Positions 46,906 to 59,485 of a stretch of DNA of 64,000 bases are shown one piece after another; the stretch's first letter is position 1; each line of letters opens with the position of its first letter. A program made the position numbers and the translations under genes. A model generated the notes under the pieces. That model was given only the letters and a program-made list of their open reading frames with translations, was not told where the DNA came from and searched no databases. The DNA comes from Anagrus nilaparvatae (Eukaryota > Arthropoda > Insecta > Hymenoptera > Mymaridae), in NCBI GenBank assembly GCA_022575985.1, contig JAKSXM010000209.1:62001-126000 (forward strand), written 5' to 3'.

Positions 46906-47080
46906 TCAGAGAATAACAAACCCTTATCGAATTCAATGAATTTAAATTCCATTAATACAGGAACCCAGAATTCGACACTCCACTTAAATTCGTAATCAGA
47001 AATCTTTCAATTTATGAGAATCCCAATTAGATTAAAGATGAATTAAATATTAAATGTCCTTGAAAATCCAGTACTTAGTG
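46906..47080. other. Non-coding interval
   Basis: Nothing recognised between the LTR-like remnant and the hAT terminus. Confidence 0.3.
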
Positions 47081-47100
47081 CAGAGGCGGATTTAAAGAAA
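47081..47100 (-). repeat. Putative hAT 3' terminus CAGAGGCGGATTTA
   Basis: CAGAGGCGGATTTAAAG matches the CAG(N)GGCGGATTTA style of hAT ends and lies downstream of the minus-strand hAT transposase remnant. A partner at the far end was not found. Confidence 0.4.
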
Positions 47101-47436
47101 AATCGTCCCTAGGTAAAGTCCAAGCCGGCGTCCACTTAAGGTCAGTGAAATTAAACTTTCGTTTAAAGTATTAAAATATATATTTAAAATGAATTTATTT
47201 TTTATTCCAAAGTTTTTAGTTGTCGTAAATAGTAAATAATATTTTACATGACTTAAATTTTTAATGATTATTTTTATTTTCTTAATGCTTTTTTTATAAT
47301 AATATTTTTCTTAATAATTTTTTTTCTTGGCAGTTTTAAAACCAGAATTTATGTTATGTAAAATAATTTTTTAATTAATTAAAAACATTTCATAGGAGTT
47401 GTCAAAAAATAAATATTAAAAAAAAATTATATTATT

Positions 47437-47830
47437 ACCAGGCCTTTTATCAAGATTTTCTACCGTTAATTCCACTTGAAAATGTGACCATTTGATGCCA
47501 AAATCATTTGCACTTTCGCTGTGAGTATTAGTAGTTGCATTCCCAGTAGTCTGATGTTGATTTCTTTTAGCAGCTTCATGTAGGATTCCATTATAAATCA
47601 TTTGACGATTATGAATTGAATTTCCTATGTAACCTTGGGCAATGATACCACTTCTCTATCTACCTAATTGCTTGATGGTATGCGTGTTTGCTCCAGCTTC
47701 TGATAGTAAAGTAGCAGATGTTCTGCGAAAACAGTGACCTGTGTAAAGATTACTTTTTGGTAATAGTAAGTAATTGGCTATTGATTCTGGAACAGCAGCT
47801 ATTTTATGCCGACTATGTTATGACGACTTT
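47437..47830 (-). pseudogene. Tyrosine recombinase C-terminal fragment (Crypton-like)
   Basis: On the minus strand: HKIAAVPESIANYLLLPKSN, then LYTGHCFRRTSATLLSEAGA, NTHTIKQLGR(stop)RSG, IIAQGYIGNSIHNRQMIYNG. This is the C-terminal catalytic half of a phage-integrase-type tyrosine recombinase: HCFRRTSATLL holds the H-x-x-R box, and AQGYI holds the nucleophilic Tyr in its usual position about 30 residues later. The conserved W of the G(R/H)W box is a TAG stop. Eukaryotic homologues are Cryptons and Crypton-derived genes (KIAA1958-like). The N-terminal half and first catalytic Arg are absent. It abuts the hAT remnant in the same orientation. Confidence 0.7.
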
Positions 47831-49590
47831 GCAGATCTGTAATTAATTGATCAATGGTACGATAAAATACATTCACTTTAAAATTTTCTTGTTGATAAAA
47901 TTCAGTTATTCAAAAGCAACTTCATAAAATTACCAATATGCTTGCGTTTCTTTGATGCTTCGTATTCTTTATTTGTAGAAAATTTCAATGCTTCCTCTTC
48001 ATAAACATTAAATTTATCTCTTAAATCTAAAATTAATTTTACCAAAAATAATAAAATGCCCCAAAATTTTAACATAAATGCTGTTTCTAAGCGATCTAAT
48101 TTATCTAGGATACCTTTTGCCTCAATTTTAACCATAGTTTTTTCTGTATTATCATTAATAATTTCAGTTAATATTTCATGCACAGGCTCCCACAAATCGA
48201 TCAAACTCTCTATTGCATTGTGACGTGCAGACCACCTATTATTACATAATTGTTTTATTGATTTTCTTAAGACTCTTTTCTTATCATCATCCTCCTTTAA
48301 TTTTACTGATTTTTTAAGACTTTTTTCTTATCATCATCCTTCTTTTAAATTTTTCTTGTATTTTTGATAATAAGCTTTACTTAGTTTCTTTAAATTATAT
48401 CCCTGCGTTTATCTGATTCAGAAAAAAATTTATAAATCGCTTGCGTTAACCACATTTTCATGGCAACAGCCAGCAGCATTGTTTCCAACTAAATTTAAAG
48501 AATTAGCTGAACAAGGAGCCCATTCTGCATAATGACATAATTCGTTTATTCTAGCCTGTACTGCCTGATTCCAGACATGTTCCCTGCATTGTCGTAGGAT
48601 TGTGCTCTGCAATATTGTATATGAATATTAGCCTGTTCAACAAATTTTTTTATTGCATCAGCTGTTTCGATACTTTTATGACCAACTAATTAACATGGTA
48701 ACTGGGATTTCTGCTTCCAGGAATCCCAAATTTTTTAATATGCTCTGATAAAAGAGAGTTAAATTCAGCTATTAATTCTAATGCCATCGTGTAGTTTCCA
48801 TTATTTGGTGATCCAAATTTTTCTATATGATCTTGAAAAGGAAGACCTCGAGATGTTAATTTTTTAATCACAGAAATAACTATTCTAACTTTACTCCAAT
48901 ATTCTTTTTACATTTTAATTTCAATTTAATTTCATCATACAATTTAATATCTAAACTATTATTTTTTCAGAACGATATTTTAAAGATATAATAGAATTTT
49001 TATGTAAATCAGATTTTTCATGGGAACTAAACCTGGTAATAGCTTTTTTCCAAACATCATGCCCTTCTTTGCTTCCCAAATGAGTACCCGTATTTAAAAG
49101 TAAGCAAGTGCCTCAATAAGCTTTTCCTTTACTAGTTGAATACATTTACTATGGCCTTTTGTTTATCTTCCCATTGTATAATTTCGTTTCAAAAAACGAT
49201 TTATTAAAATAACGAGGAGTATCAGAATATTCCTTTTTACTTTTACTAAAATCACCATCATCATTCTGTACAAATTCATTTATTGCGAAATGATTGATTG
49301 TTTGTTCATTTATATCCCATAAAAAAAGATCCATATTCAAGTGAAAATTCTTCACATTGTTTTCTACTGTACTTAAATTTTCTTCTTTATATCATTTTTT
49401 TCCGGGTCTAAAGTCAAATTCATTTCATTTTCTGAGCTTGATATATAATTTTCAATAGTTAAATTTGAATGGTCTTTTAAAGCATTTGATGTCAAATCAT
49501 TTTCAGTTTCAACTAAATCAATATCCACTTTTGGTTCAATGAAGAACGAATCAAAAATACTTAAAGGCACTTAAGTAGATTGAATTGGGT
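47831..49590 (-). pseudogene. Decayed hAT transposase, ZMYM1-like, with TTF zinc finger and DUF4371
   Basis: Reading the minus strand from 49.58 kb: an acidic leader (MPLSIFDSFFIEPKVDID); INEQTINHFAINEFVQNDDG and KEYSDTPRYFNKSFFETKLY (start of the TTF-type zinc finger); NTGTHLGSKEGHDVWKKAIT and FSSHEKSDLHKNS (rest of the finger); GSPNNGNYTMALELIAEFN and HIKKFGIPGSRNPSYH (DUF4371); YAEWAPCSANSLNLVGNNAA (RNase H-like core); then helical segments to NVFYRTIDQLITDLQ. This is the domain order of ZMYM1-like hAT transposases. At least five frame breaks separate the pieces, and the C-terminal hATC dimerisation region is missing, replaced by the tyrosine-recombinase fragment. Dead copy. Confidence 0.8.
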
Positions 49591-49794
49591 GACATTTACT
49601 GGTTGTTAATATCGTTAACCATTCTCGTTGGAAATTAATATTAAATGCGTAAAAACTGATTTTTAATATGCACAGGAGCCTTGACGTTTATAACAGTAGT
49701 TTGTTTTTTAATTCTTTTTTTTACAATTAAAAATCTATTTTAAGTATTTTTAATCTTATGATATTTCACGATTTAAATTTTGTTTCGATATTTT

Positions 49795-49980
49795 GACATA
49801 TAAGCACGTTTTGAGACCTCAGGAAGCTAAAAAACCGGTTTTTAAAAAAAGTCTGTGTGTGTGTGTATGTGTATGTATGTATGTATGTATGTATGTATGT
49901 ATGTATGTATGTATGTCGCACTGTAACCAGTGATATTTCACAGCCAACACGACATTAAGACCTAATTTTTTTTTCAAAAT
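49795..49980 (+). repeat. Dispersed repeat module with (TATG)n, copy 3
   Basis: Same order as 1,436-1,560 and 41,027-41,240, but the microsatellite is (TG)n followed by (TATG)n (about 49,865-49,915). Confidence 0.65.
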
Positions 49981-49989
49981 TTTTTTCAC

Positions 49990-51165
49990 CAAAAAACCTC
50001 GAGGTACTTTTTTTTTTTTTTAATTTGGATGTAATACCTCATTTAATTCCACGAAAGTACTTATATTTGAAAGTATGGTTTTTACTCGATATCCCGAATC
50101 TGATACTTAATTTTTTGAAAATTTTTTTCCCAAAATTTTTTTCATAAAAAAATACAAAAAACTACAATTTTTTTTTTTTTTTTGAAGGTAGTACATAATT
50201 TGCTTCCATGGAAGTACTAGTTTTAAGAACCTCTATAAAAGTAATTTTTTGGACCTGATACTTAATTTTTTGAAAATTATTTTCTCAAAATTTTTGCCGC
50301 CAAAAAATATAAAAAATGTCAATTTTATTTTTTTTTAGGATGCAGTATACTTAATGTTTTTCTACAAAAGTACGAATATTTAGAATTATCGTTTTTAAAT
50401 GATTATTTCATGTGATACGTAATTTTTCAAAATTTTTTTTTTTCAACATTTTTTTAATAAAAAAATAAAAAAAATACAATAATTTTATTTCTTTTTGGAC
50501 GTAATACCTAATTTATTTCTAGGAAAGTTCTAATATCCAGAATCATCGTTTTTAAAGGAATTCTCCATCTGATACGTAATTTTTCGAAATTTTTTTTTTC
50601 AAAATTTTTTGTATAAAAAAATTAAAAAAACACAATAATTTTTTTCTTTTTGGACTTAGTACTTAATTTATTTATATGAAAGTACTAATATCCAGAATTA
50701 TGGTTTTAAAGGATTTCTCTATCTGAAATTTAATTTTTTTGAAATTTTTTTTTTTCAAAATTTTTTGTATAAAAAAATTAAAAAAACACAATAATTTTTT
50801 TTCTTTTTGGACTTAGTACTTAATTTGTTTCTATGAAAGTACTAATATCTAGAATTATTGTTTTTAAAGGATTTTTTCATCTGATACTTAATTTTTCAAA
50901 TTTTTTTTTTTGAATATTTTTCATATAAAAAAATTTAAAAAACATCATAATTTTTTTTTCTATTTTGACCTAGTACTTAATTTATTTCTATGAAAGTGCT
51001 AATATCTGGAATTATCATTTATAAAGGAATTAAGAATTTGAGACGTAATTTTTTTGAAAAATTTTTTTTTTTACATAAAAAAATCATAAATACCTTATTT
51101 TTTTTCCTTTTTTGACGTAGTACTTAATTTTTGCTATGATAGTATTAATATTTAGAATTATTACG
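49990..51165 (+). repeat. Degenerate ~155-bp tandem repeat, about 8 copies
   Basis: Recurring 'ttggacgtagtacttaattt', 'tatttctatgaaagtactaa' and 'tatctagaattatcgttttt' themes at about 50,035, 50,190, 50,340, 50,500, 50,655, 50,810, 50,965 and 51,115. It belongs with the interior of the 1.0-2.2 kb element. Confidence 0.65.
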
Positions 51166-51169
51166 ATAA

Positions 51170-53980
51170 GCATATGGTAAAGTTAAATCAGGTTTTGACA
51201 TCGCCTGAGCACGAGGTGCTCAAATTGGATTAACTGTGAGTTTTTAATTTTTTTGTGTGATTGTGTATGAACAAAAACTCCAATGGCCCTTTTCAGAGTA
51301 AAAGTTAAAGTAAAACAAAGAACAAGTAATTTAGAAAGTTTCTACTGAAATTAACGAGAGCTTTAATGTTACAATAATGTCCTAAAAAACTGCAGCCAGG
51401 AATGTTTATAATATGATGATAAACCTCTAAATCAAGCGCTTTTTCTGCTACACGTCCAATCAAGTAATAAACATTGATGTTAATTTTTTATTTTTAGATG
51501 CTTTCTGTATTATTATTATTATTTCTTATTTCATACCTTATATTTTGTGGCCCTGAAAATAGCCGATATATGTTCTTGTAGAAAAGATACGTGACTTCAG
51601 TCACTCACTTTAAATATAATAAATTTCACGTGAATCCCAAACTTGATCACACAAAAAAGTACATGTATGTGCAAGCACACATAAAAAAATAAAAATTAGA
51701 GTACCCCTTCGCTCCTTTTCCGTAAAAAATATAAGTTTAGATAACTAAGTAAGCCTAATTTCTTAAAAAAATTATATTCTTAATGGAATAAAAATAATGA
51801 AAAGATTTAAAAAGCACTAGAGTAATAATTACAAAATATCATAACGTGAAAATAATCCAACTAGCTGAATTTTACATCCTTCCCTTGTAATTGTAAATTG
51901 TTTTGAAAAAATAAAGTTAATTAAGTATATGAGTAAAATAAGTAAAAATATTCATTTTACAATTCTTTAGAACACGTCTTGAATGTAAATAAAGTATAGT
52001 ATAAGAAAACTGATGCATTAGTTATACATATTACTTTATAGAATGACAGTAAAACTTGAAGTTTTTTATTACTTTTGTAGAGAAAATGTTTAACGAGCAT
52101 AATAAGAGAGTTTTAAAGGAAACTTTGGATTTTAGTCCATTTGAATTCTGTAATTAGAATGACATCTGGTTTAATATAGTTCATTTGTAATAATTTTTTC
52201 TTTTTTATTGTTTTAATAAATTTTATAAATGCATTTATTTTTTTGTACTAAAAGAAAATTTCAAGAAAATGGAAAACAAACTTTTTACTAATATTTATTA
52301 TAGTACTCTGATACTTTGTAACTACTAAGCTACTTATTTCAAAAAGATGATTACACAATTTTCTGTACAAATGAAAAAATTTTCTTTTCTAATTTATTTA
52401 TTTATTTATTTTTATTTTATTCTTTTTTAATTACCTACTGTTAAAACTTTCAAGAAATTTATACAATGGTAAATAATAATTAGTATCTTCCTTTTCAAGT
52501 AATTCCATAAGGCCAGTATCAACCCTCGCTTCAATCCTATTAAAATTAAATTAAAATTTTTATTTTTAAAAAAGTTGAAAAGTCATTAGACCTGACGTGG
52601 TTAAAGTAAAAAAGGTTAAAGTTAGCAATAGTATAGAAATAAATGGTTACCGGTTAATATTGGGTTAATAGATGGTTACAAGTTAATAAATAGTTACGAG
52701 TTAATGAATAGTTACAAGTTCTTGTTTACACAAGTAACAGGTTTAATTAACGATAAATATTATAAGTGAACATTAAGTTTAATTATTAATATCTATTATT
52801 AGTGAACTTTAAGAAATAAAATTAAATATTATTAGTGAACTTTCAGTTACAGAAAATAAGTGTAAGTTAAGTTTAAGCAAGAGTTATTTGTAAGTTTTTA
52901 ATAAATTATCTTTAAGTATTTTATATTATAACATTATCTTATTTAATTATTATTTAACCCCTTATTATCCTAAACTCAAGGCCTCTTATTAATAAATATA
53001 CACATATACTAATTCCTTTATAATGACAAAATTATTTTATTACATTTTTTATACGTAAAAAAGTTTTATGATAAAAAATTTTTAACAAATTTTATAAGGT
53101 TTATATTTTTATATTTTTATATTTTTATATGTTTATATTTTTTTTAAATCTTTTTTCAAGCCTTTAAATCAAGCAAAGAATTATAAAATTTTAAGCCTAA
53201 AAATTTCAAAAATAAATATTTGCATAACCAGAAAGTAAACTCAAAGCTTTCGTATTAAAAACTTTCATAAAGTACTAATAATTAGCTCTTTGAATAATCC
53301 GTACTTTCAGATTAGTAGAGTCTAAATTATTAGAGCTGTGTCTACTTTTTTATACAACTTTAGTTATATGTTTGAAAAACATAGAAATAACTTTGATGAA
53401 AAAACTAATACATTTTTCCATAAAACTGAATAATTCTGTACTATAAACTTTTAAAGTAAATTTTCAAAAAAGTTTGACAATTGTATTTTCTTGTCATACA
53501 TCAATTTAAAACTTTACAGTATTAAATTTTTCTTTTATTTTTTAATTAAATTTGAAACTACAAAAAATATATGTTATATTTTTAATTTATTTATAAACTA
53601 AAATATAATATAAATAAATACATGCTGCATGACTTATATAATTGCACATACGTGCTTTGAACTTTTAACAAGTGGAGATATTCAATTTATGGTGTCCAAA
53701 ATATTTAAATTTTGATATTCTCTCTAAAGCACTTAGTAGAAAGTTGCATGATTAAAATTGAGCTTTCTTGTTTAAGTACGTGACAGAAGATAGATTTATA
53801 AATGTATATATAAAATATTTTGCATATGTACATCAGATGTTTACAATTAGATACATTTTATAAATATTTATAAAGAAATCAATTTTACTGCAATCGTACA
53901 TCAAATACTCTGTATTTTTTTATTGCATACATGACATACAAATAATTGGTTTTTAAAAAGGAATTTTGTATACTTCGAAC
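51170..53980. other. AT-rich non-coding DNA
   Basis: No exon recognised. A short tandem theme 'gttaataaatagttac(a/g)agttaat' occurs at 52,650-52,730. Confidence 0.4.
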
Positions 53981-53982
53981 AG

Positions 53983-55172
53983 TAGCCCCATAGTATAATC
54001 GGTTTTATAGGCTATAAGCCGGCCTATAGAGAAAAAATGCTCGAGCAAGCCTATTTCGCTATGAAGCTGTGCGCTCCAGTTTTATAGCCTCATAGTCAGC
54101 TTCATAGACAAATATCAAAGTTTCGAGACTCTTAATTTTAAATAACATAAATTTACTAATATTATGTAGTGAATTATTTATATTTATATTATTTATCTTA
54201 TAGCTTTATTTACATTATTAAATTCTATCAATAATTATAAAAAATATAATAATAATAATAAATTTTTATAATTTTATATTTGACAAAATATAATAATATT
54301 GTAAATATTTTTAGATTATTATCTAATTTTTTTTATTTATTGCAGCATGATAAACTGTTGATAAACTGTTGATAAACTGAGAATTGCATAATTAGTTTTC
54401 CTTGAAACAGGCACACCTTTTTGTTCGGCACTGATTTTTAGCTGGTTTACACATTTCTTGAACACTTGCCCACCTGATGAAGATTGCTTTGCAGCAGCTT
54501 TACGTAAAGTTAATATAACTTCCGGAACTTCGCTTAATTGAATAATTGCACTGTCGTATAATTGTATTTCTGTTCGTGAAAACCATCCTTTTATCTTTCC
54601 ATCTTTTGTTCCTATTTGATACACTCCATTTTGGAAATATATAATTAAACCCTTTATATTCGATAAATCTAATGGTCCACGATCTACTGGAGGGACTCGT
54701 AAGGTGATATTGTCTCCAATTTTAAGGGCTAAAAAATTTTGATCGGAAAAATTAATCATTTATTCTGCTTGAATATTTTGACGTTTAAAACAATCATTTG
54801 GATCATTTCTACGATGAATAACACGGGTTTTATTTTCAGCAGTTTTTAAAAGTTCATAATTTTTATGATAATGATAATGCAACGTATTCCTTTTTAAAGA
54901 AAAATCATTAAATTCCCTTAAATATTAAATGACAGTACTGGTGAATGACATAATATTGGTAAATTTATGTTATTTAAAATTAAGAGTCTCGAAACTTTGA
55001 TATTTGTCTATGAAGCTGACATCTTTCAGCTTTATACGCTAAAAACCGGCCTATAGGCTATAAAACTGGAGCGCGCAGCTTCATAGCGAAATATTTCTCG
55101 AGCATTTTGCTCGAGCATTTTTATTCTATGGACCGGCTTATAGCCTATAAAACCGATTATCCTATGGGGCTA
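53983..55172. mobile_element. TIR element carrying a Ginger/KRBA2-like remnant
   Basis: The ends TAGCCCCATAG(T/G)ATAATCGG continue as 'ttttataggctataagccgg' in both arms; arm homology extends about 190 bp to 'taaataacataaatttac'. The arms differ by small indels and internal duplications (two 'gctcgagcatttt' copies at right). Target duplication not resolved; the bases next to the ends are AACA(G) and (C)GACA. It encloses the minus-strand ORF below. At 1,190 bp it is far too short for a complete integrase-bearing transposon. Confidence 0.65.
54337..54759 (-). pseudogene. Ginger/KRBA2-like integrase protein, C-terminal module
   Basis: An open frame of 140 residues starting MINFSDQNFLALKIGDNITL, followed by RVPPVDRGPLDLSNI, YQIGTKDGKIKGWFSRTEI, a SEVPEVILTLRKAA stretch and SSSGGQVFKKCVNQLK. 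The order GDN-VP-VDRG, then Y-IGTKDG-L-G-(Y/F)SR, then I-LR-AA matches the region just downstream of the integrase core in KRAB-A-domain-containing-2-like (Ginger-derived) proteins, an SH3-like, possibly DNA-binding module. Upstream in frame, across one TAA, lie HKNYELLKTAENKTR and NDPNDCFKRQNIQAE, continuing the homology, so the ATG is probably not an ancestral start. The integrase core (D,D-35-E) is absent. Whether the remaining frame is expressed is unknown; its intactness over 140 codons in such AT-rich DNA is notable. Confidence 0.65.
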
Positions 55173-55860
55173 CGACATATACAATATGTACATAAAAATA
55201 TGGTAACCTTATAGTGTATAATTTGGTATAACAATTTAATGATTTGGTATATAGTCAATATGTATATAGTATAATTAAATTTAAAAATTAATTAATAAAA
55301 AAATATCAAGAATATCAGGAGCCAGGGACAATTAAAGTTTATCAAAATTTATTTTTTTCTCAATACATAAAAAAATAATAATAATTTGCATATATTATTT
55401 TCTATTGTTTTACTTTTTTTTTTAATAGAATTTATTTTTGATTATTATTATTAAACATTTTTAGAAAAAATTTAATTTTGATAAACTTTAATTGTCTCTA
55501 ACTCCTGGCATACTAGAATCAGCGAATTTTTCTCTTTCATTCAAGCCTAATTTTGATTAATGAATTTAAAAATTGATATTTTCTTGTAGTTCTTGTTAAA
55601 ATTTTTAATATATTATATTACCATTTTTCTCACAAACACTATGTGTAGTGTTTTTTGGGTCTCTATACCTAATTATCATATCTACTCATACAAAAAATAA
55701 AAGGTAGCCCATAATAGGGATTCTTAGACTATTTTTCACGCTTTTTGGGCTAATTTTAGCTATTTTTATGAACTAATACCAATTTTTTTCTACAGCTTGT
55801 GGTTTTCGGATCACTAAACGCAAATAACACATCTTTTAATTTATTTTATTAAATTTGATT
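55173..55860. other. AT-rich non-coding DNA with an imperfect inverted repeat
   Basis: 'caggagccagggacaattaaagtttatcaaaatt' at 55,316-55,350 is complementary to 'attttgataaactttaattgtctctaactcctgg' at 55,474-55,508: an inverted repeat of about 33 bp arms, 190 bp overall, MITE-like. Confidence 0.5.
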
Positions 55861-55884
55861 TTTTAAGTATTTTCTCTCGCCTTT

Positions 55885-55937
55885 CATAGGCGGCAACATT
55901 TCTGCGTTAGGCGGCACGAGAGGTAAAGACGGCCCTG
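55885..55937 (-). repeat. Isolated hAT-like terminus
   Basis: On the minus strand it begins CAGGGCCGTCTTTACCTCTC and continues with 'gccgcctaacgcag' and 'gccgcctatgaaagg'. CAGGGCCG ends are typical of some hAT elements. The opposite end was not found. Confidence 0.35.
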
Positions 55938-55939
55938 AA

Positions 55940-58900
55940 AAATAAACACATGTTTTTACCATAAAAAATTAAAAATACTTAAAAAATGTCAAACCATATT
56001 CTATGGTACATATGTCTTGTAATCTTCATAAGTTTTTACGAGAATAACCCTATGGACTAATTAAAGTTCGAATGAGCCACTTTGTCTCTTAGTTTGCAAT
56101 TGTTTTAATAAAAAAATAATATTTGAACAAAATTTTATTTTCAATTGAAATAAAAAACTATTTTTTAGTTCAGTAGAAAAAAAATTAAATTTTTAAGTAC
56201 ATAATTAGATTTTTTTGTTTAAACTTTTTATTATATCAGCTTCAATGTTTAATATAGTTTATTTAAAATAACAATAAATGCAATTAAAACTTATTTTGAC
56301 GTTTATGTTACATGTATTTAATTAAATAATGGGTATTTTTTAATCAAACTGGTGATTGGATTTTCAAACCTTTTATATGCAAAAGTTTTTTCCCCAAAAG
56401 TATGTAACTAAAATTAAGATAGCTGTTTAGGACCAATTCTCGATTTTTGGCAGTTATTTTTTTTTCTGGTCATTTTTAGAAGTTACTTGATTTTTTTATT
56501 TTTTCTAGGAACAAAAAATGTTTGTGAGAAAAAAAGGTCTTTTTTTTAAAATTTTCAAAGAACAAAAATGAATAAAAATTAATCGAATATTGGATCTAAG
56601 AAGTTGGAATTCGGTGATAAGTCTTATCTTTAGTTGTAATCAGAGAAAAAAATTTGGTTCTGATTTGAAGACACAATCATCGATTTGAAACTCGCTTTAC
56701 TTAAAAATACCCCAAAATAATTATTATATTCTCTTTAAATAAAAACAAAATAAATATATTATATATAAATATATCAATATATATTGATCATGAATTATAT
56801 ATGCCATATAATTATAGCTATCATGAATGCTAAAAACGTTCAAAAAAATTTTTTGTTAGTGTATAAATAAATTTTTTTCTAGATTCAGTAAATACTGTTA
56901 AAATAAAACATTTGCATGATTAATTTCAAGATTAATATTTTTGTGACAGACGGTTAAGTCTTGTAACTCTTGGATCTTATTTGGGCAGATTCGCACACAG
57001 AGAGCTAAAAAGTTGGGAGATTTATAAAAAAAAGTGTGTCCAAAATGAGCCAAATCGCGGGACTCGATCTGGAAATTGTATGACTTCTTATATGAAATGA
57101 CTCATATGTAAAAATAAGAAAACTTATTTAAAGAAACACTGTTTCTCTAACATAATAAATTAATTATTAAGAAAATTTATTAAAAAAATTTGTTTGGCAT
57201 GATAATTTTCTTATAATTTTATATTTTTTGAATATATTAAGCAAAAAAATTAACACATATTATATTTAAGTTTATTTAATATTTAAGTAAAACAAGATGA
57301 TGAAAACTTTAAGAGAGCATAAAGCACGTCGATAAAGGAAAATCCACGACGCGTGCTTCCTTGATAAGCTTTACTCATTTATCGTCAAATTTAACGGAAA
57401 TGCCTTAGGGTTTTTTTTGTGAAAATTCAAAAAAATATATAAAAATCTGCATAAAATATAAACGAAAATATTTACAAAGAAAAAAAATTGTATATTTTTT
57501 AAAATATTTTAATAAAAATTCTAGAAAAATATTTATACTTTATAATAATAGAAATTTATAAAAAGTAAAAATTGAATTTATACGTTTACATTAGCAATGA
57601 TGAATTTTACAATTTCTAAGATATATTATATGTTATGACAATAGTAGGGCTTCTTGAATCATATATGATTTAAATTTCCGGAAACTTAGAATAAGGAAAT
57701 TGAAAAAATGTCAAAAACTTTTTTTTTTTAAACTTTTTTGCATATTTGTACATATCCAGTCACACAATGACGTATGTATTAAAGTAATTTTACTATATAT
57801 TTTCTTTTATAGAAACTAAATAATAATTCGACTTTAATGTTTTAGAAAAAAAACTAAAGTAAAATTTAATTTTCGAAATGAAAAACATTTAATGAAATAG
57901 TAATTAAATTTAGATTGGTTTCTATTGTTGAATTTTAATTAAGTAAAATTGATAAATTGCATTTGAAATAAATGATAAAAATAATATTTTATGCGTATCA
58001 CTTATTCCATGTTAAATAAACCAAAATAAGTTTAAAAAGAAATTACAATTTCAAATCAAAAATTTTAATCCTCGAACCAAAGTTTACCTTAAAAATTTCC
58101 ATGTGTACAAAAAATAGTTTTAGGGAGTGCATTATAACTGAATGGTTTAAAACATTTAAAGAAGTATAAAAAATTAAATAAACATTTCTGTTATTCGCTA
58201 AATTTTTTTATGAATTGTCAATTGCAATGATGATATGTATTATTCTAGAATTATCATATTATTACAAAATAATTAAAATATTGCAATTAAGCATGCTCAG
58301 TCATTCGCGTAAGTAATTATATGAATTTTATTAATTATATAATTATAAATATTTTAATAAAAATAAATTATAAAATTAAATGATGACATCAAAAGAAGTA
58401 AATAAAAGATAATTAAATATGTAATACGAGGTATTCTATGCCAACTGGTTCCAGGTTAGAATTCGGAAATCAGTAAAAAAAATTTTTTTTTTCAAAGCAC
58501 GGTGCTCTTTATTAAAAAAAAATAATTTTATACCATAATTGCTAGGAATCTGAGTCAATGACTTAGCGAGAAAATTAAAAATATAAAAAACTGATAATTT
58601 AAAAAATACAATTTTTGGATGACTGAAATTACAAATTATAAATTACAATAATCAGAAATTAAAAATAAACAAAAAAACGACATTTTTAGGACTGAATTAA
58701 ATTCTATGAAAAATTTTCTATAAGAACCTTTTTTTAAATGAACAAAAATAAAATGAAAATGTCATCTCTTAAAAATTGCATTTTAAAATAAATCTAAAAA
58801 TGTTAGCGCGAGGTATCAGCGTGCAAATTTTTTCAATAATATTTCGACGATATACACTGATATTTTTTATTTACAGAACTAGTCACTTAAAATACCATTT

Positions 58901-58957
58901 CAAAAAAATACTACAATTATATTAATTAATTACGTATAATTTTAAATGATTGATATT
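55940..58957. other. AT-rich non-coding DNA
   Basis: No exon recognised. Higher-complexity patches at 56,945-57,080 and 57,300-57,385 are unidentified. Confidence 0.35.
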
Positions 58958-58961
58958 TTAA

Positions 58962-59481
58962 GGAGTTATGAGGGTAAATAAAAATGATGACAGAACTGAA
59001 TGAAACTGGAAAATTATTAAATTTAAACATTTTTTAAGTTGAATAGAACTTGGTTTTATCTTTGTTACCACATTAATTTTCATTTTATTGCAAATTAAAA
59101 ATAGGCAGTTTTATATTGCTCTTATGGAAATTCATATTTCGAGCTTACAAAAAGTATGATCGTGATGGCACAGGGAGATAAAACTAATTAAATATCATAA
59201 ATAAATTGTCAAAGATTATATTTCCAATTTATTTTATCTAGGTTACCACATTCAATCATTAATTATTCGGTAAAAACCAAGTCTTAGCAAGTACCATAAG
59301 CTAAAATAATAATGTTTTTTCATAATTTATAAAATTAAAATAACTTTTTTTTGCAATAATAGTACATATATACACATTTTTTAATATTTTAACGACTAAT
59401 TTTATTTTAAAATGCAAATTATAAAAAAAAAAAATAGCGTCGGTAATGTGACTCAAATTTTCTGTTTACCCTCATAACTCC
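58962..59481 (+). mobile_element. TTAA-flanked non-autonomous element, copy 2
   Basis: TIRs GGAGTTATGAGGGTAAA and its reverse complement; perfect TTAA at 58,958-58,961 and 59,482-59,485. Sister of 2,366-2,914. It sits about 0.4 kb upstream of the SDR gene's candidate promoter. Confidence 0.8.
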
Positions 59482-59485
59482 TTAA

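Noticed and set aside
58430..58480. Higher-complexity patch 'gaggtattctatgccaactggttcc' as an exon
   Set aside because: No open frame with splice sites extends through it.
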